A DNA stretch of 64,000 bases from Comamonadaceae bacterium OS-1 (GTDB taxonomy: Bacteria > Pseudomonadota > Gammaproteobacteria > Burkholderiales > Burkholderiaceae_C), in the NCBI GenBank assembly GCA_027923965.1, contig AP026969.1, positions 124,001 to 188,000 of the forward strand, in the 5' to 3' direction. Numbering within the stretch: position 1 is the stretch's first letter; the number at the start of each line of letters is the position of its first letter. Positions 26,803 to 35,501 of the stretch are shown one piece after another. The notes under the pieces were generated by a model. That model had not been told where the DNA came from, made no database searches, and saw only the letters and a list, made by a program, of their open reading frames with translations. The translations under genes and the position numbers were made by a program.

Positions 26803-27344
26803 AATGGCTTCCTTGTGTGGTTGTGGGTAGTCTGGCTGCCGCCCTGTTGGTGGGGTGCAGCATTTCCGGAGAAGACGAATTGCGCCAGTGGATGAGCGAG
26901 CAGCGCAACCAGGTGCACCCCCGCGTCATCCCCTTGTTAGAACCCAAGAAATTCATCCCCCAGGCCTACACCCAGGAAGGCTCGGTAGACCCGTTCAGCT
27001 TGCAAAAGCTGACCCAGGCGCTCAAGCGCGATGCCACCCAAAGTGTGGCCAATACCGCCTTGATTGCCCCCGAGATGTCGCGCCGCAAAGAGGCGCTGGA
27101 AGCCTATCCGGTGGACTCCATGGTGATGGTGGGCAGCTTGCGCAAAGCTGGTCAGCCCGTGGCCTTGGTCAAAATCGACAACCTGCTCTACCAGGTGCGT
27201 GTGGGCAACTACCTGGGCTTGAACTACGGCCGGGTCATGAAGATTGACGAATCAGAACTTACGTTACGGGAAATCGTGCAGGACTCGACCGGAGACTGGA
27301 TCGAGCGGCCCGCTAGTTTGGTGCTACAAGAGGGAGCGAAATGA
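26799..27344 (+). CDS. pilP: type IV pilus lipoprotein PilP
   Basis: A 181-residue lipoprotein with signal peptide MKWLPCVVVGSLAAALLVGC and lipobox LLVGC (Cys20). After a disordered linker (RNQVHPRVIPLLEPKKFIPQAY) comes the PilP beta-sandwich: DSMVMVGSLRKAGQPVALVKIDNLLYQVRVGNYLGLNYGRVMKI, the core that contacts PilN/PilO and the secretin N0 domain. ATG 26799 overlaps the pilO stop by 4 bp and its own stop overlaps the pilQ ATG by 4 bp. It anchors in the inner membrane in this family and bridges to PilQ. Confidence 0.96.
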   Translation: MKWLPCVVVGSLAAALLVGCSISGEDELRQWMSEQRNQVHPRVIPLLEPKKFIPQAYTQEGSVDPFSLQKLTQALKRDATQSVANTALIAPEMSRRKEALEAYPVDSMVMVGSLRKAGQPVALVKIDNLLYQVRVGNYLGLNYGRVMKIDESELTLREIVQDSTGDWIERPASLVLQEGAK

Positions 27345-29494
27345 ATAAGCAGAATCGAATGGGGTGGCACATGCTAGACCGTAAGCTGGAAAAGTTTGCC
27401 GCAGCGCTGGTGTTTGCGCTTACCTCGGTGGCCGCGCACGCGCAAGCCACCATTGAGTCCGTCACCGGCTCCATGCAGGGGGGCACCGAGGTCATTCGTA
27501 TTGACCTCAGTGAGCCGCTGGCGGCCTTACCTTCTGGCGTGTCCATCCAGTCACCGGCCCGCATTGCGCTCGATTTTCCGGGTGTGTCCAACGGCATTGG
27601 CCGCTCGTCCATCGACGTGAACCAGGGCAATCTGCGCTCGGTGAATGTGGTGCAGGTTGGGGACCGGTCGCGCATTGTGCTCAACCTGAAGCAGGCCACC
27701 TCGTACAAGGCCGAACTCAAAGGCAAGTCGATTCTGGTGGTGCTGGATGCCGTGGCAGCCCCAGCGCCCACGGCCAGTGCAACACCTACTTTTGCCGATG
27801 CGGGCAGCCGCGACAAGGCCCCGCTGCGAGACATCGACTTCCGCCGCGGCGACGACAACGCAGGCCGCATCATTGTGGCTTTGCGCAACACCCAGGTGGG
27901 TGTAGACGTGCGCCAGCAAGGGCAAAACCTGGTGGTCGAGTTTCTGAACTCCAGCCTGCCCGAAGGCCTGCGCCGCCGCCTCGACGTGGCAGACTTCGGC
28001 ACACCTGTGCAAAACATCACCACCACGCAGGTGGGCGACCGTGTGCGCATGCTCATCGAGCCCAAAGGCGCGTGGGACCACAGCGCTTACCAAAGCGACG
28101 GCCAGTTCGTGGTCGAAATCCGCCAGCAAAAGACCGACCCGACCAAATTAGTCCAGGGCACGGGCTATGCGGGCGAAAAACTGTCGCTGAACTTCCAGAA
28201 CATCGAAGTCCGCGCGCTGTTGCAGGTGATCGCAGACTTCACCAACTTCAACGTCGTCACTTCCGACTCCGTCACCGGCTCTGTCACCCTGCGGCTGAAA
28301 GACGTGCCCTGGGACCAGGCCCTGCAAATCATCATGGACTCCAAAGGTCTGGGCATGCGCAAGTCGGGCTCGGTGCTGTGGATTGCGCCCAAGGACGAAA
28401 TCGACGCACGCACCAAGAAAGACCTGGAATCTGCCGCCTCCATGCAGGCATTAGAGCCCTTGGTAACCCAGTCATTCCAGCTCAATTACGCCAAGGCGGG
28501 CGATATTGTGACCCAGCTAGGAGGCTCGGTCTCCGGTACCAACAGCAACATGCCCCGCTTCCTCAGTGTGCGCGGTACCGCGATTTCTGAGCCCCGCACC
28601 AACCAGATTTTTGTCAACGACATCCCCAGTCGCATCGCTGCGGTGCAGGACCTGATCAAAAAGCTGGACATTGCGGTGCGCCAAGTATTGATCGAAGCCC
28701 GCATCGTGGAAGCCTCGGACACCTTTGGCAAGTCACTCGGTGTCAAGCTCGGCAGCACCGCCGGCAGTTCGACCACGGCGGGCGTGGCAGCAGGCAGCGT
28801 AGGCTTGGCAGGCAACACGCGGTTCACCGTGGGCACCAGCTACAACAATGTGGTTGCCAGCAACGGCTCCAGTGGCTCTACGGTGGATACCACCAGCAAC
28901 TTTGTGAACCTGCCCGCAGTGGGTGAGGGCGGCTACAACGCGGCGGCGTTTGCGCTGTCGATTTTCAGCAGCGCCGCCAACCGCTTCCTGAACCTGGAAA
29001 TCTCGGCCTTGGAAAACGACGGCAAGGGCAAGCTCGTGTCCAGCCCACGCATCGTCACCGCCGACCAGACCAAGGCGTTGATCGAGCAAGGTACCGAATT
29101 CCCCTACCAGCAAGCCACCTCCAGCGGTGCCACGTCCGTGGCCTTCCGCAAGGCGAATCTGAAGCTGGAAGTCACTCCCCAGATCACCCCAGAGGGCAAC
29201 ATCATCCTTGACCTGGACATCAACAAGGACAGCCGTGGCGAGACCACCTCGGCCGGTATTGCCATCGACACCAAACACATCAAGACACAGGTTTTGGTAG
29301 AAAACGGCGGTACAGTGGTGATCGGCGGTATCTTTACATTGGACGAGACCGATAGCATTACCAAGGTGCCTGTGCTGGGCGACATTCCGTATTTGGGCAA
29401 CCTCTTCAAATCCAAATCGCAAGCCAGCACCAAGAAGGAAATGCTGGTTTTCATCACGCCAAAAATGATCGTCGAACGCGCAGGCTCGCGCTAA
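27341..29494 (+). CDS. pilQ: type IV pilus secretin PilQ
   Basis: The 717-residue outer-membrane channel through which the pilus passes. A signal peptide (LEKFAAALVFALTSVAAHAQA, with a longer N-region) is followed by two AMIN domains that bind peptidoglycan (about 35-125 and 155-250). Next come the N0/secretin-TonB short domain (LSLNFQNIEVRALLQVIADFTNFNVVTSDSV, about 275-345), an N1 KH-like domain (about 375-460) and the secretin C-domain (VRQVLIEARIVEASDTFGKSLGV to VPVLGDIPYLGNLFKSKS). The last-motif region is intact. It ends at 29494 and a strong ribosome site for the next gene lies within 20 bp. This completes the pilMNOPQ set; pilus motor and pilin genes are elsewhere. Confidence 0.97.
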   Translation: MNKQNRMGWHMLDRKLEKFAAALVFALTSVAAHAQATIESVTGSMQGGTEVIRIDLSEPLAALPSGVSIQSPARIALDFPGVSNGIGRSSIDVNQGNLRSVNVVQVGDRSRIVLNLKQATSYKAELKGKSILVVLDAVAAPAPTASATPTFADAGSRDKAPLRDIDFRRGDDNAGRIIVALRNTQVGVDVRQQGQNLVVEFLNSSLPEGLRRRLDVADFGTPVQNITTTQVGDRVRMLIEPKGAWDHSAYQSDGQFVVEIRQQKTDPTKLVQGTGYAGEKLSLNFQNIEVRALLQVIADFTNFNVVTSDSVTGSVTLRLKDVPWDQALQIIMDSKGLGMRKSGSVLWIAPKDEIDARTKKDLESAASMQALEPLVTQSFQLNYAKAGDIVTQLGGSVSGTNSNMPRFLSVRGTAISEPRTNQIFVNDIPSRIAAVQDLIKKLDIAVRQVLIEARIVEASDTFGKSLGVKLGSTAGSSTTAGVAAGSVGLAGNTRFTVGTSYNNVVASNGSSGSTVDTTSNFVNLPAVGEGGYNAAAFALSIFSSAANRFLNLEISALENDGKGKLVSSPRIVTADQTKALIEQGTEFPYQQATSSGATSVAFRKANLKLEVTPQITPEGNIILDLDINKDSRGETTSAGIAIDTKHIKTQVLVENGGTVVIGGIFTLDETDSITKVPVLGDIPYLGNLFKSKSQASTKKEMLVFITPKMIVERAGSR

Positions 29495-29521
29495 GAAATA
29501 CTGACAACGGAGCAGGGAAAA

Positions 29522-31366
29522 ATGATGCGTTATTTAAAGGTGTGGGCGCTGGTATTGCTGGCGTTGGTGATGGCGGCTTGTGGTGGAGGGGGAAATCCGG
29601 GAAGCTCGTCTGGAGGCGGAACAACGCCTACTGTGTCGACGGTGACTTCAATCGAGCTATTGGCTTCAGCCACTTCGCTAGATTCTGCCGACAGCACAAA
29701 GGGTGTGACGATTACTGCTTTTGCTAAAAACACCTCTAACGTGGGTGTTGCAGCCCAATCTGTTGCATTCGCAGCGACATCTGGTGCATTGACCGGTGTT
29801 TCGACAGTTAGCGATTCGAATGGGAAAGCCACCGCAGTATTGACTACCGGTGCGGACCATTCCAACCGAAATATCACTGTTACAGTCACGATCGGAACGG
29901 TTGTGAAAACCATCGTGATTCCTGTGACGGGAACAACCATCACCATTACCGGCAGTGCGTCCATGCTGGTGGCGGCATCATCTAGTTTTACGGTAGCGTT
30001 AAAAGACAGTGGCGGTACGGCTATACCCGGTACAACACTGACCATTACTTCATCTTTAGGCAATGCTATTTCGGTTGCGGCATCACCGTTAACGACCAAT
30101 AGTGCTGGCGTTGGTAGTTTTTCATACACGGCAAATAATGCTGGAACCGATACCTTAACAGTGGCAGGTGCTGGTGTTAGTGCGACGTACTCTGTAATTA
30201 TCAGTAATACCAACTTTGCGTTTGTAACGCCAGTGGACGGGGCAGACATCAATGTCGGAGCTATCGGCCAACCGGTGTCTGTGCGTTTGTTGCCTGCAGT
30301 GGCGGGTATCACCATTAATTTCAGCTCAACCCGTGGTGAAGTGAGTCCACCCAGCGCCGTGACTGATGCGTCTGGCGTAGCTACCACGACCGCAAGATCT
30401 ACATCTGCTGGTGCTGCCAATATCACAGCGGTTGCAGCAACAACAGGAAGTCCTCAAACCCGGCGGGCGGTGAATTTCATTGCCACTGTTCCGAATTCAG
30501 TTGTGTTGCAGACCAACGTCAGTGCGATTGCCCCTAATACAGCAGGCTCTACTGCAAACCAAGTTACCTTAACAGCCACCGTAAAGGATATCAATAACAA
30601 TGCCGTCAAAGGGAGTGTTGTTAATTTCTCTGTGACTGATACCAGTGGCGGCACTATTGCCAATGGAACTGGGGTGACCAATGCCAATGGTGTGGTTGTT
30701 GATGCCTATATTCCAGGCACATCCTCGACCGCAGCGAATGGTGTTGTTTTAACTGCGACCGTGGCGGGAACGCCTTTTTCTAATCAGGCCACTGTAACTG
30801 TTAATGCACAGGCCTTGTTTATCACCATCGGTGTGGGTAATGAGATAACAAATCTTGATACCAGTACATACAGCAAGCCATTTTCTGTGTACGTTAATGA
30901 TGCCAATGGTTCGGCGGTAGCAAATCAACAGATTATTTTGTCAGCTTATCCAGTTGCATATGCTAAAGGCGTGTTGGTTTTTGACACGGCTAGTGGTGTT
31001 TGGGTTATGAATAGTTTCGTCTCTTGTGACAACGAAGATGTGGATAGAAGCGGTATCTATTCTGTGGGTAAAGATACCAATACCGACGGAGCTTTAACGC
31101 CTGGTTCCCCCGGTTTAATTCCGACTTCGTCCGTTACCACTAGCACAAGCGGTTCGGCTGCATTTAATTTGAATTACGGTGAGCAATTCGCACCGTGGGT
31201 TGTTTTTGAGATCAAGGCACGGGCAACCGTTGCCGGAACTGAGTCCAGTAAGATTTTTTACTATGCAGCAAAGGGATCTGCTGCAGATTTCGGTTCTTCG
31301 ATTGTTGCGCCTGCAGGTCGCGTGAGTCCATTTGGGACGGTTTTGAGTTGCACCAGCCCGAATTAA
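29522..31366 (+). CDS. Ig-like (Big_1/invasin type) repeat lipoprotein
   Basis: A 614-residue predicted lipoprotein: signal peptide with lipobox LVMAAC (Cys20), then a Gly/Ser/Thr linker. Successive bacterial Ig-like repeats follow at about 42-135, 137-225, 228-320 and 325-430, each with the SxxxxGKATAVLTTG, GVGSFSYTANNAGTD, GVATTTARSTSAGAANITA or GVVVDAYIPGTSS-type ends of Big_1 domains. A C-terminal domain of unknown type has three Cys. Codon use is clearly richer in A+T than pilQ and aroK, and Ser/Thr/Val content is high, as for surface adhesin-like proteins. ATG 29522 follows GGAGCAGGGAAAA. It sits between pilQ and aroK, which I would expect to be adjacent. A pilus-related or adhesive role is inference from position. 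Confidence 0.85.
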   Translation: MMRYLKVWALVLLALVMAACGGGGNPGSSSGGGTTPTVSTVTSIELLASATSLDSADSTKGVTITAFAKNTSNVGVAAQSVAFAATSGALTGVSTVSDSNGKATAVLTTGADHSNRNITVTVTIGTVVKTIVIPVTGTTITITGSASMLVAASSSFTVALKDSGGTAIPGTTLTITSSLGNAISVAASPLTTNSAGVGSFSYTANNAGTDTLTVAGAGVSATYSVIISNTNFAFVTPVDGADINVGAIGQPVSVRLLPAVAGITINFSSTRGEVSPPSAVTDASGVATTTARSTSAGAANITAVAATTGSPQTRRAVNFIATVPNSVVLQTNVSAIAPNTAGSTANQVTLTATVKDINNNAVKGSVVNFSVTDTSGGTIANGTGVTNANGVVVDAYIPGTSSTAANGVVLTATVAGTPFSNQATVTVNAQALFITIGVGNEITNLDTSTYSKPFSVYVNDANGSAVANQQIILSAYPVAYAKGVLVFDTASGVWVMNSFVSCDNEDVDRSGIYSVGKDTNTDGALTPGSPGLIPTSSVTTSTSGSAAFNLNYGEQFAPWVVFEIKARATVAGTESSKIFYYAAKGSAADFGSSIVAPAGRVSPFGTVLSCTSPN

Positions 31367-31884
31367 GCATCTTCCTCGTCGGCCTCCCCGGCTCCGGTAA
31401 ATCCACCGTCGGCCGCCAGCTTGCCCGGCGGCTGCAGGTTCCTTTCATCGACTCGGACCACGTGATAGAGCAGCGCATTGGTTGCTCTATCCGTGAGTTT
31501 TTCGAGCGCGAGGGGGAGCCGCGTTTCCGTGATGTGGAGGCAGAGGTCATTGAAGCACTGACCCTCAACGGTCCTGGCGTACTGGCCACGGGCGGGGGCA
31601 CGGTGCTGCGGCCAGCCAATCGGGAGGCGCTGCACGGTCGGGGCCAAGTGGTGTATCTGCGCTCCACCCCGGAAGAAGTCTTTCGCCGGGTACGCCACGA
31701 TGTGAACCGGCCCCTGCTGCAGGTGGCCGATCCCCTGAACCGGCTGCGCGATCTGTTCGCCATCCGCGACCCGCTGTACCGCGAAACTGCGCACTTTGTG
31801 ATCGAAACCGGGCGGCCTTCGGTGTCGACCCTGGTCAACATGATCATCATGCAGTTGGAACTCGGTGGCGCTCCACCAACTTGA
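31348..31884 (+). CDS. aroK: shikimate kinase
   Basis: Phosphorylates shikimate with ATP in aromatic amino acid synthesis. The 178-residue protein has Walker A GLPGSGKST (12-20), DSD of the shikimate site (near 34-36), the REFFEREGEPRFRDVE helix, the GGGTV Walker B-like/substrate loop and the lid RPLLQ. The only start compatible with the family N-terminus is TTG 31348, which lies inside the 3' end of the Ig-like gene and overlaps it by 19 bp. No ATG or GTG precedes the Walker motif in frame at a usable distance, so translation is probably coupled. It is 48 bp ahead of aroB, the next pathway gene. Confidence 0.94.
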   Translation: MHQPELSIFLVGLPGSGKSTVGRQLARRLQVPFIDSDHVIEQRIGCSIREFFEREGEPRFRDVEAEVIEALTLNGPGVLATGGGTVLRPANREALHGRGQVVYLRSTPEEVFRRVRHDVNRPLLQVADPLNRLRDLFAIRDPLYRETAHFVIETGRPSVSTLVNMIIMQLELGGAPPT

Positions 31885-31932
31885 GTACGCGGCGCACGCC
31901 AGCGCCCGGGCTTCCCCTTAAACTGTGTGGCT

Positions 31933-33051
31933 ATGCCCGCAACCACACAGACCATCGCCACCCAAACCGTCCATATTGCCCTGGGCGACCGCAGCTACCC
32001 CATCGACATCGGTACCGGCTTGCTGGACAACCCGGCCACCTGGGCGGACCTGCCGCGCGCCGCGACGGCGCTGATCGTCACCAACACCACCGTCGGCCCG
32101 CTGTACGCCCAGCGCCTCCAGGCCGCGCTGCACGGCCACTACCCGACCATCCACACTGTGGTGCTGCCGGATGGCGAGGCGTATAAAACCTGGGAAACCC
32201 TGAACCTGATTTTTGACGCGCTGCTGGGCTTTGGGTGCGACCGCAAGACCGTGCTGTTTGCCCTGGGTGGCGGTGTGGTGGGCGACATGACCGGTTTTGC
32301 CGCTGCCAGCTACATGCGCGGCGTGCCCTTTGTGCAGGTGCCGACCACGCTGCTGGCCCAGGTAGATTCGTCGGTGGGTGGCAAAACCGCCATCAACCAC
32401 CCGTTGGGCAAGAATATGGTGGGCGCGTTCTACCAGCCTTGTAAAGTGGTCTGCGACCTGGACACGCTGGCTACGCTGCCACCGCGCGAGCTCAGCGCCG
32501 GGTTGGCCGAGGTCATCAAGTACGGGCCCATTGCCGACATGGACTTGCTGGACTGGCTGGATGCGCACATGGATGCTCTGCGTGCAGGCGATGTGGCCGC
32601 CTTGGCCCATGCGGTGCGGCGCAGTTGCGAGATCAAGGCCTTTGTGGTGGGCCAGGACGAACGCGAAGCCGGGCTGCGCGCCATTCTGAACTTTGGCCAC
32701 ACCTTCGGCCACGCCATCGAGGCGGGCATGGGCTACGGCACGTGGCTGCACGGCGAAGGCGTGGGCAGCGGCATGGTGATGGCGGCGCATTTGTCGCAGC
32801 GGCTGGGCCTGATCGACGCGGCCCTGGTGCAGCGCCTCACCCAGCTCATCCAGCGCGCGGGCCTGCCCACCGTGGGCGCAGTGCTGGACGCGGCGGACAA
32901 CGCCGGCCGCTACCTGCAACTGATGCGGGTGGACAAAAAATCCGAGGCGGGCGAAATCAAGTTTGTGTTGATCGGTCCACCCGGCAACGCCACCGTGCGC
33001 GGTGCACCCGATGCCCTGGTGCGGACGGTGGTCGATGCCTGCTGCGTGTGA
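31933..33051 (+). CDS. aroB: 3-dehydroquinate synthase
   Basis: Second enzyme of the shikimate pathway, converting DAHP to 3-dehydroquinate with NAD and a divalent metal. The product is 372 residues from ATG 31933 (a GTG two codons earlier is possible). NAD-binding [46 protein letters not shown] and the metal-ligand region [13 protein letters not shown] plus [11 protein letters not shown] are all present and correctly spaced. Its place after aroK is normal. The gene ends in DACCV and is followed at once by a well-formed copy of the dispersed palindromic repeat before dgt. Confidence 0.97.
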   Translation: MPATTQTIATQTVHIALGDRSYPIDIGTGLLDNPATWADLPRAATALIVTNTTVGPLYAQRLQAALHGHYPTIHTVVLPDGEAYKTWETLNLIFDALLGFGCDRKTVLFALGGGVVGDMTGFAAASYMRGVPFVQVPTTLLAQVDSSVGGKTAINHPLGKNMVGAFYQPCKVVCDLDTLATLPPRELSAGLAEVIKYGPIADMDLLDWLDAHMDALRAGDVAALAHAVRRSCEIKAFVVGQDEREAGLRAILNFGHTFGHAIEAGMGYGTWLHGEGVGSGMVMAAHLSQRLGLIDAALVQRLTQLIQRAGLPTVGAVLDAADNAGRYLQLMRVDKKSEAGEIKFVLIGPPGNATVRGAPDALVRTVVDACCV

Positions 33052-33066
33052 GCAGATTTTCATGCA

Positions 33067-33118
33067 TGCTACTGAAATAATAGCTTCTCATGCTTATCTA
33101 ATAAGCGCTAGAGGTCTA
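33067..33118. repeat. dispersed palindromic short repeat between aroB and dgt
   Basis: AATAGCTTCTCATGCTTATC followed by TAATAAGCGCTAGAGGTCTATT folds as two nested arms: GCTTAT pairs with ATAAGC across a three-base loop, and AATAG pairs with CTATT outside. This is the cleanest palindromic copy in the window. It fills the interval between the aroB stop and the dgt start. Confidence 0.65.
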
Positions 33119-33132
33119 TTTCTTATAAATCT

Positions 33133-34257
33133 ATGCCGCTAGCCGCTTACGCCTGCGACCCGGCGCAAAGCCGGGGCCGCCGCTTCTTTGAAGCGCCCGC
33201 ACCCACCCGCACCGAGTTCCAGCGCGACCGCGACCGCATCGTCCACTCCACCGCGTTCCGCCGCCTGGTCTACAAAACCCAGGTGTTTTTGAACCACGAG
33301 GGCGACCTGTTCCGCACCCGGCTCACCCATTCGCTGGAGGTGGCGCAGCTGGGCCGCTCCATCGCCCGCGCGCTGGACCTCAACGAAGACCTGGTCGAGG
33401 CGATCGCCCTGGCCCACGACCTGGGCCACACCCCGTTTGGCCACGCCGGGCAAGACGCGCTGAACGCCTGCATGGCCGAGTTTGGGGGCTTCGAGCACAA
33501 CCTGCAAAGCCTGCGCGTGGTGGACGCGCTGGAAGAGCGCTACCCGCTGTTTGACGGCCTGAACCTCACGTTTGAAACCCGCGAGGGCATCCTCAAACAC
33601 TGCTCCCGTGCCAATGCCGAAAATCTGGGCGACGTGGGCCAGCGTTTTCTGGACCGCACCCAGCCCAGCCTGGAAGCCCAGCTATGCAACCTGGCCGACG
33701 AGATCGCCTACAACGCCCATGACATCGACGACGGTGTCCGCTCCGGCCTGATCACGCTGGAGCAGTTGCAAGACGTGCCGCTGGTGGCCCATTTCCACCA
33801 GCAAACCCTGGCCGAGCACCCGCAGCTCAAAGGCCGCCGCGTGCTCTACGAGTCGATCCGCCGCATGCTCAGCGCCCAGGTCTACGACGTGATCGCCGCC
33901 ACCCAGGCCGCCCTGCAAGCCGCCCAGCCGCAGAGCGTGGACGGCGCCCGTCAGTGCGCGCCGCTGCTGTGTTTCAGCCCGGCCATGCGGGCCCAGTCGC
34001 TGGAGCTGAAGCGTTTTTTAATGAAGAATCTGTACCGCCATCCCCAGGTGATGGCCATGACCGCGCAAGCGCAAACCATGGTGCATGAACTGTTCAGCGC
34101 CTACCTGGCCGCGCCGCACGAGATGGCCCCCGCGTATACCGAAAGGGCGGCCCGGGCTGGGGCACCGCGCGCCGTGGCCGACTACCTGGCCGGCATGACC
34201 GACCGCTTTGCCGCCCGCGAGCACGAGCGGCTGACCGGGCAAAAACTGCTTGGATAA
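33133..34257 (+). CDS. dgt: deoxyguanosinetriphosphate triphosphohydrolase-like HD protein
   Basis: A 374-residue HD-superfamily phosphohydrolase of the Dgt group that splits dNTPs into nucleoside and triphosphate. Metal ligands are in RTRLTHSLEVAQ (His66) and AHDLGHTPFGHAG (His95-Asp96), with a later Asp in LADEIAYNAHDIDD. The early REFQRDRDRIVHSTAFRRLVYKTQVF-like block is the dGTPase signature. ATG 33133 has no strong ribosome site and lies right after the palindromic repeat. The gene commonly follows aroB in betaproteobacteria. Substrate preference among dNTPs cannot be read from sequence, and the long form found in E. coli is not present. Confidence 0.93.
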   Translation: MPLAAYACDPAQSRGRRFFEAPAPTRTEFQRDRDRIVHSTAFRRLVYKTQVFLNHEGDLFRTRLTHSLEVAQLGRSIARALDLNEDLVEAIALAHDLGHTPFGHAGQDALNACMAEFGGFEHNLQSLRVVDALEERYPLFDGLNLTFETREGILKHCSRANAENLGDVGQRFLDRTQPSLEAQLCNLADEIAYNAHDIDDGVRSGLITLEQLQDVPLVAHFHQQTLAEHPQLKGRRVLYESIRRMLSAQVYDVIAATQAALQAAQPQSVDGARQCAPLLCFSPAMRAQSLELKRFLMKNLYRHPQVMAMTAQAQTMVHELFSAYLAAPHEMAPAYTERAARAGAPRAVADYLAGMTDRFAAREHERLTGQKLLG

Positions 34258-34277
34258 ATAACAGCAAAGAGACATCC

Positions 34278-34928
34278 GTGAGCTTTCTCAACCAACTCAA
34301 AACCCAGGCCCACGCCCTGCGCAGCCAGCAAAATGCCGCCCAGATGACGGCCGAGGCCCGCGTGGCGCAGACCGAGGCCGCCTGCCAGACGGTAGCCGCC
34401 TATCTGGCCGACCTGGCCCAGCAGCTCAACGTCATCACCCCGCCCGCACCCGCCTTCACGCTGGACGGAAAAACCCCCTGGCCCGCCATGAAGATGGCCG
34501 ACTTTCGCTGCGACGTGCGGCAAAAGCGATTACGTGGCGTGGATGTGGTGGACTACATCGGCATGGGCTGGCGGGTACAACCCCAAGATGGGCCACCGGT
34601 GGAGGCGGCAGTGAGCGTCAACTTTCCGCCGGAGCTGGAGCGCGTTGAAGCCCGGCTGGCGCTGGGCCATTTGAAGCATGACCGGCGGGAGCAGCGCCAC
34701 CCTGACACCAACAAACTGCTGGCCATCCGCTTCGAGTACACCACTGAGCTGCTGGGCAGCGTGCGCATCACCCCCGACCACGACCATTCGCGCATGGCGT
34801 TTCGCATCAGCAATGCCACCGGTTTCGAGGTGCACACCACCGAGATGGCGGCTGCCGACATCAACCCCGCCGTGCTGGACGAACTGGCCCGCCTGCTGGT
34901 GGCCCAGCCCAGCCGCTTCCTGCGCTAA
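34278..34928 (+). CDS. hypothetical protein, conserved-looking
   Basis: A 216-residue soluble protein without signal peptide or membrane segment. The first 60 residues form an Ala/Gln-rich amphipathic helix (LNQLKTQAHALRSQQNAAQMTAEARVAQTEAACQTVAAYLADLAQQLNV). The rest alternates strands: MADFRCDVRQKRLRGVDVVDYIGMGWRVQ, EAAVSVNFPPELERVEARLALGHLKHDRREQRH and IRFEYTTELLGSVRITPDHDHSRMAFRISN. I do not recognise a characterised family. ATG 34278 starts 20 bp after dgt and the gene ends 3 bp before the DUF1415 gene, so it is part of a tight four-gene run ending with a methyltransferase. Confidence 0.75.
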   Translation: MSFLNQLKTQAHALRSQQNAAQMTAEARVAQTEAACQTVAAYLADLAQQLNVITPPAPAFTLDGKTPWPAMKMADFRCDVRQKRLRGVDVVDYIGMGWRVQPQDGPPVEAAVSVNFPPELERVEARLALGHLKHDRREQRHPDTNKLLAIRFEYTTELLGSVRITPDHDHSRMAFRISNATGFEVHTTEMAAADINPAVLDELARLLVAQPSRFLR

Positions 34929-34931
34929 GCC

Positions 34932-35501
34932 ATGGCCACCAACGCTACCGTGATAGCCGACATGCGCCGCTGGCTGGAGCGCGCCGTCATCGGCCTGAAC
35001 CTGTGCCCCTTCGCCAAAGCCGTACACACCAAGGGCCAGATCCACTACGCAGTGAGCGCCGCCACCGACACCGATGCCCTGCGCCAAGACCTGATTCATG
35101 AGCTCAAAGAGCTGCTCGTGCTGGACCCATCTGCACGAGATACTACGCTTTTGATAGCGCCCCATGTGCTGCACGACTTCCTGGACTACAACGATTTCGT
35201 GGGCCGGTCCGAGCGATTGCTGCGCAAGATGGACCTGGAAGGCGTGGTGCAGATCGCCAGCTTCCACCCCGAATTCCAGTTTGCGTTCACCGAGTTCGAC
35301 GACATCACCAACGCCACCAACCGCGCCCCATACCCCTGCCTGCACCTGCTGCGCGAGGCCAGCATCGACCGCGCCGTGGCCGCCTTCCCGGAGGCGGAAA
35401 CCATCTTCGAGCGCAACAAGGCGACGATGGAGGCGCTGGGGCAGGGCGGTTGGGATGCCCTGGGCGTGGGAAAATCACCCGATGAAGACCCCCAAAAATA
35501 A
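34932..35501 (+). CDS. DUF1415 domain protein
   Basis: A 189-residue protein matching DUF1415. The signatures are MRRWLERAVIGLNLCPFAKAV near the start (with the invariant NLCPFA), LIHELKELL, the VLHDFLDYNDF block, and FHPEFQFAFTEFDDITNATNRAPYPCLHLLREASIDRAV, which is the most conserved stretch. No enzymatic role is established. Residues near 65-76 (SARDTTLLIAP) are encoded by an A+T-richer block containing ACTACGCTTTTGATAGCG, the core of the dispersed repeat, apparently inserted in frame. Its stop is 20 bp inside the next gene. Confidence 0.85.
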   Translation: MATNATVIADMRRWLERAVIGLNLCPFAKAVHTKGQIHYAVSAATDTDALRQDLIHELKELLVLDPSARDTTLLIAPHVLHDFLDYNDFVGRSERLLRKMDLEGVVQIASFHPEFQFAFTEFDDITNATNRAPYPCLHLLREASIDRAVAAFPEAETIFERNKATMEALGQGGWDALGVGKSPDEDPQK

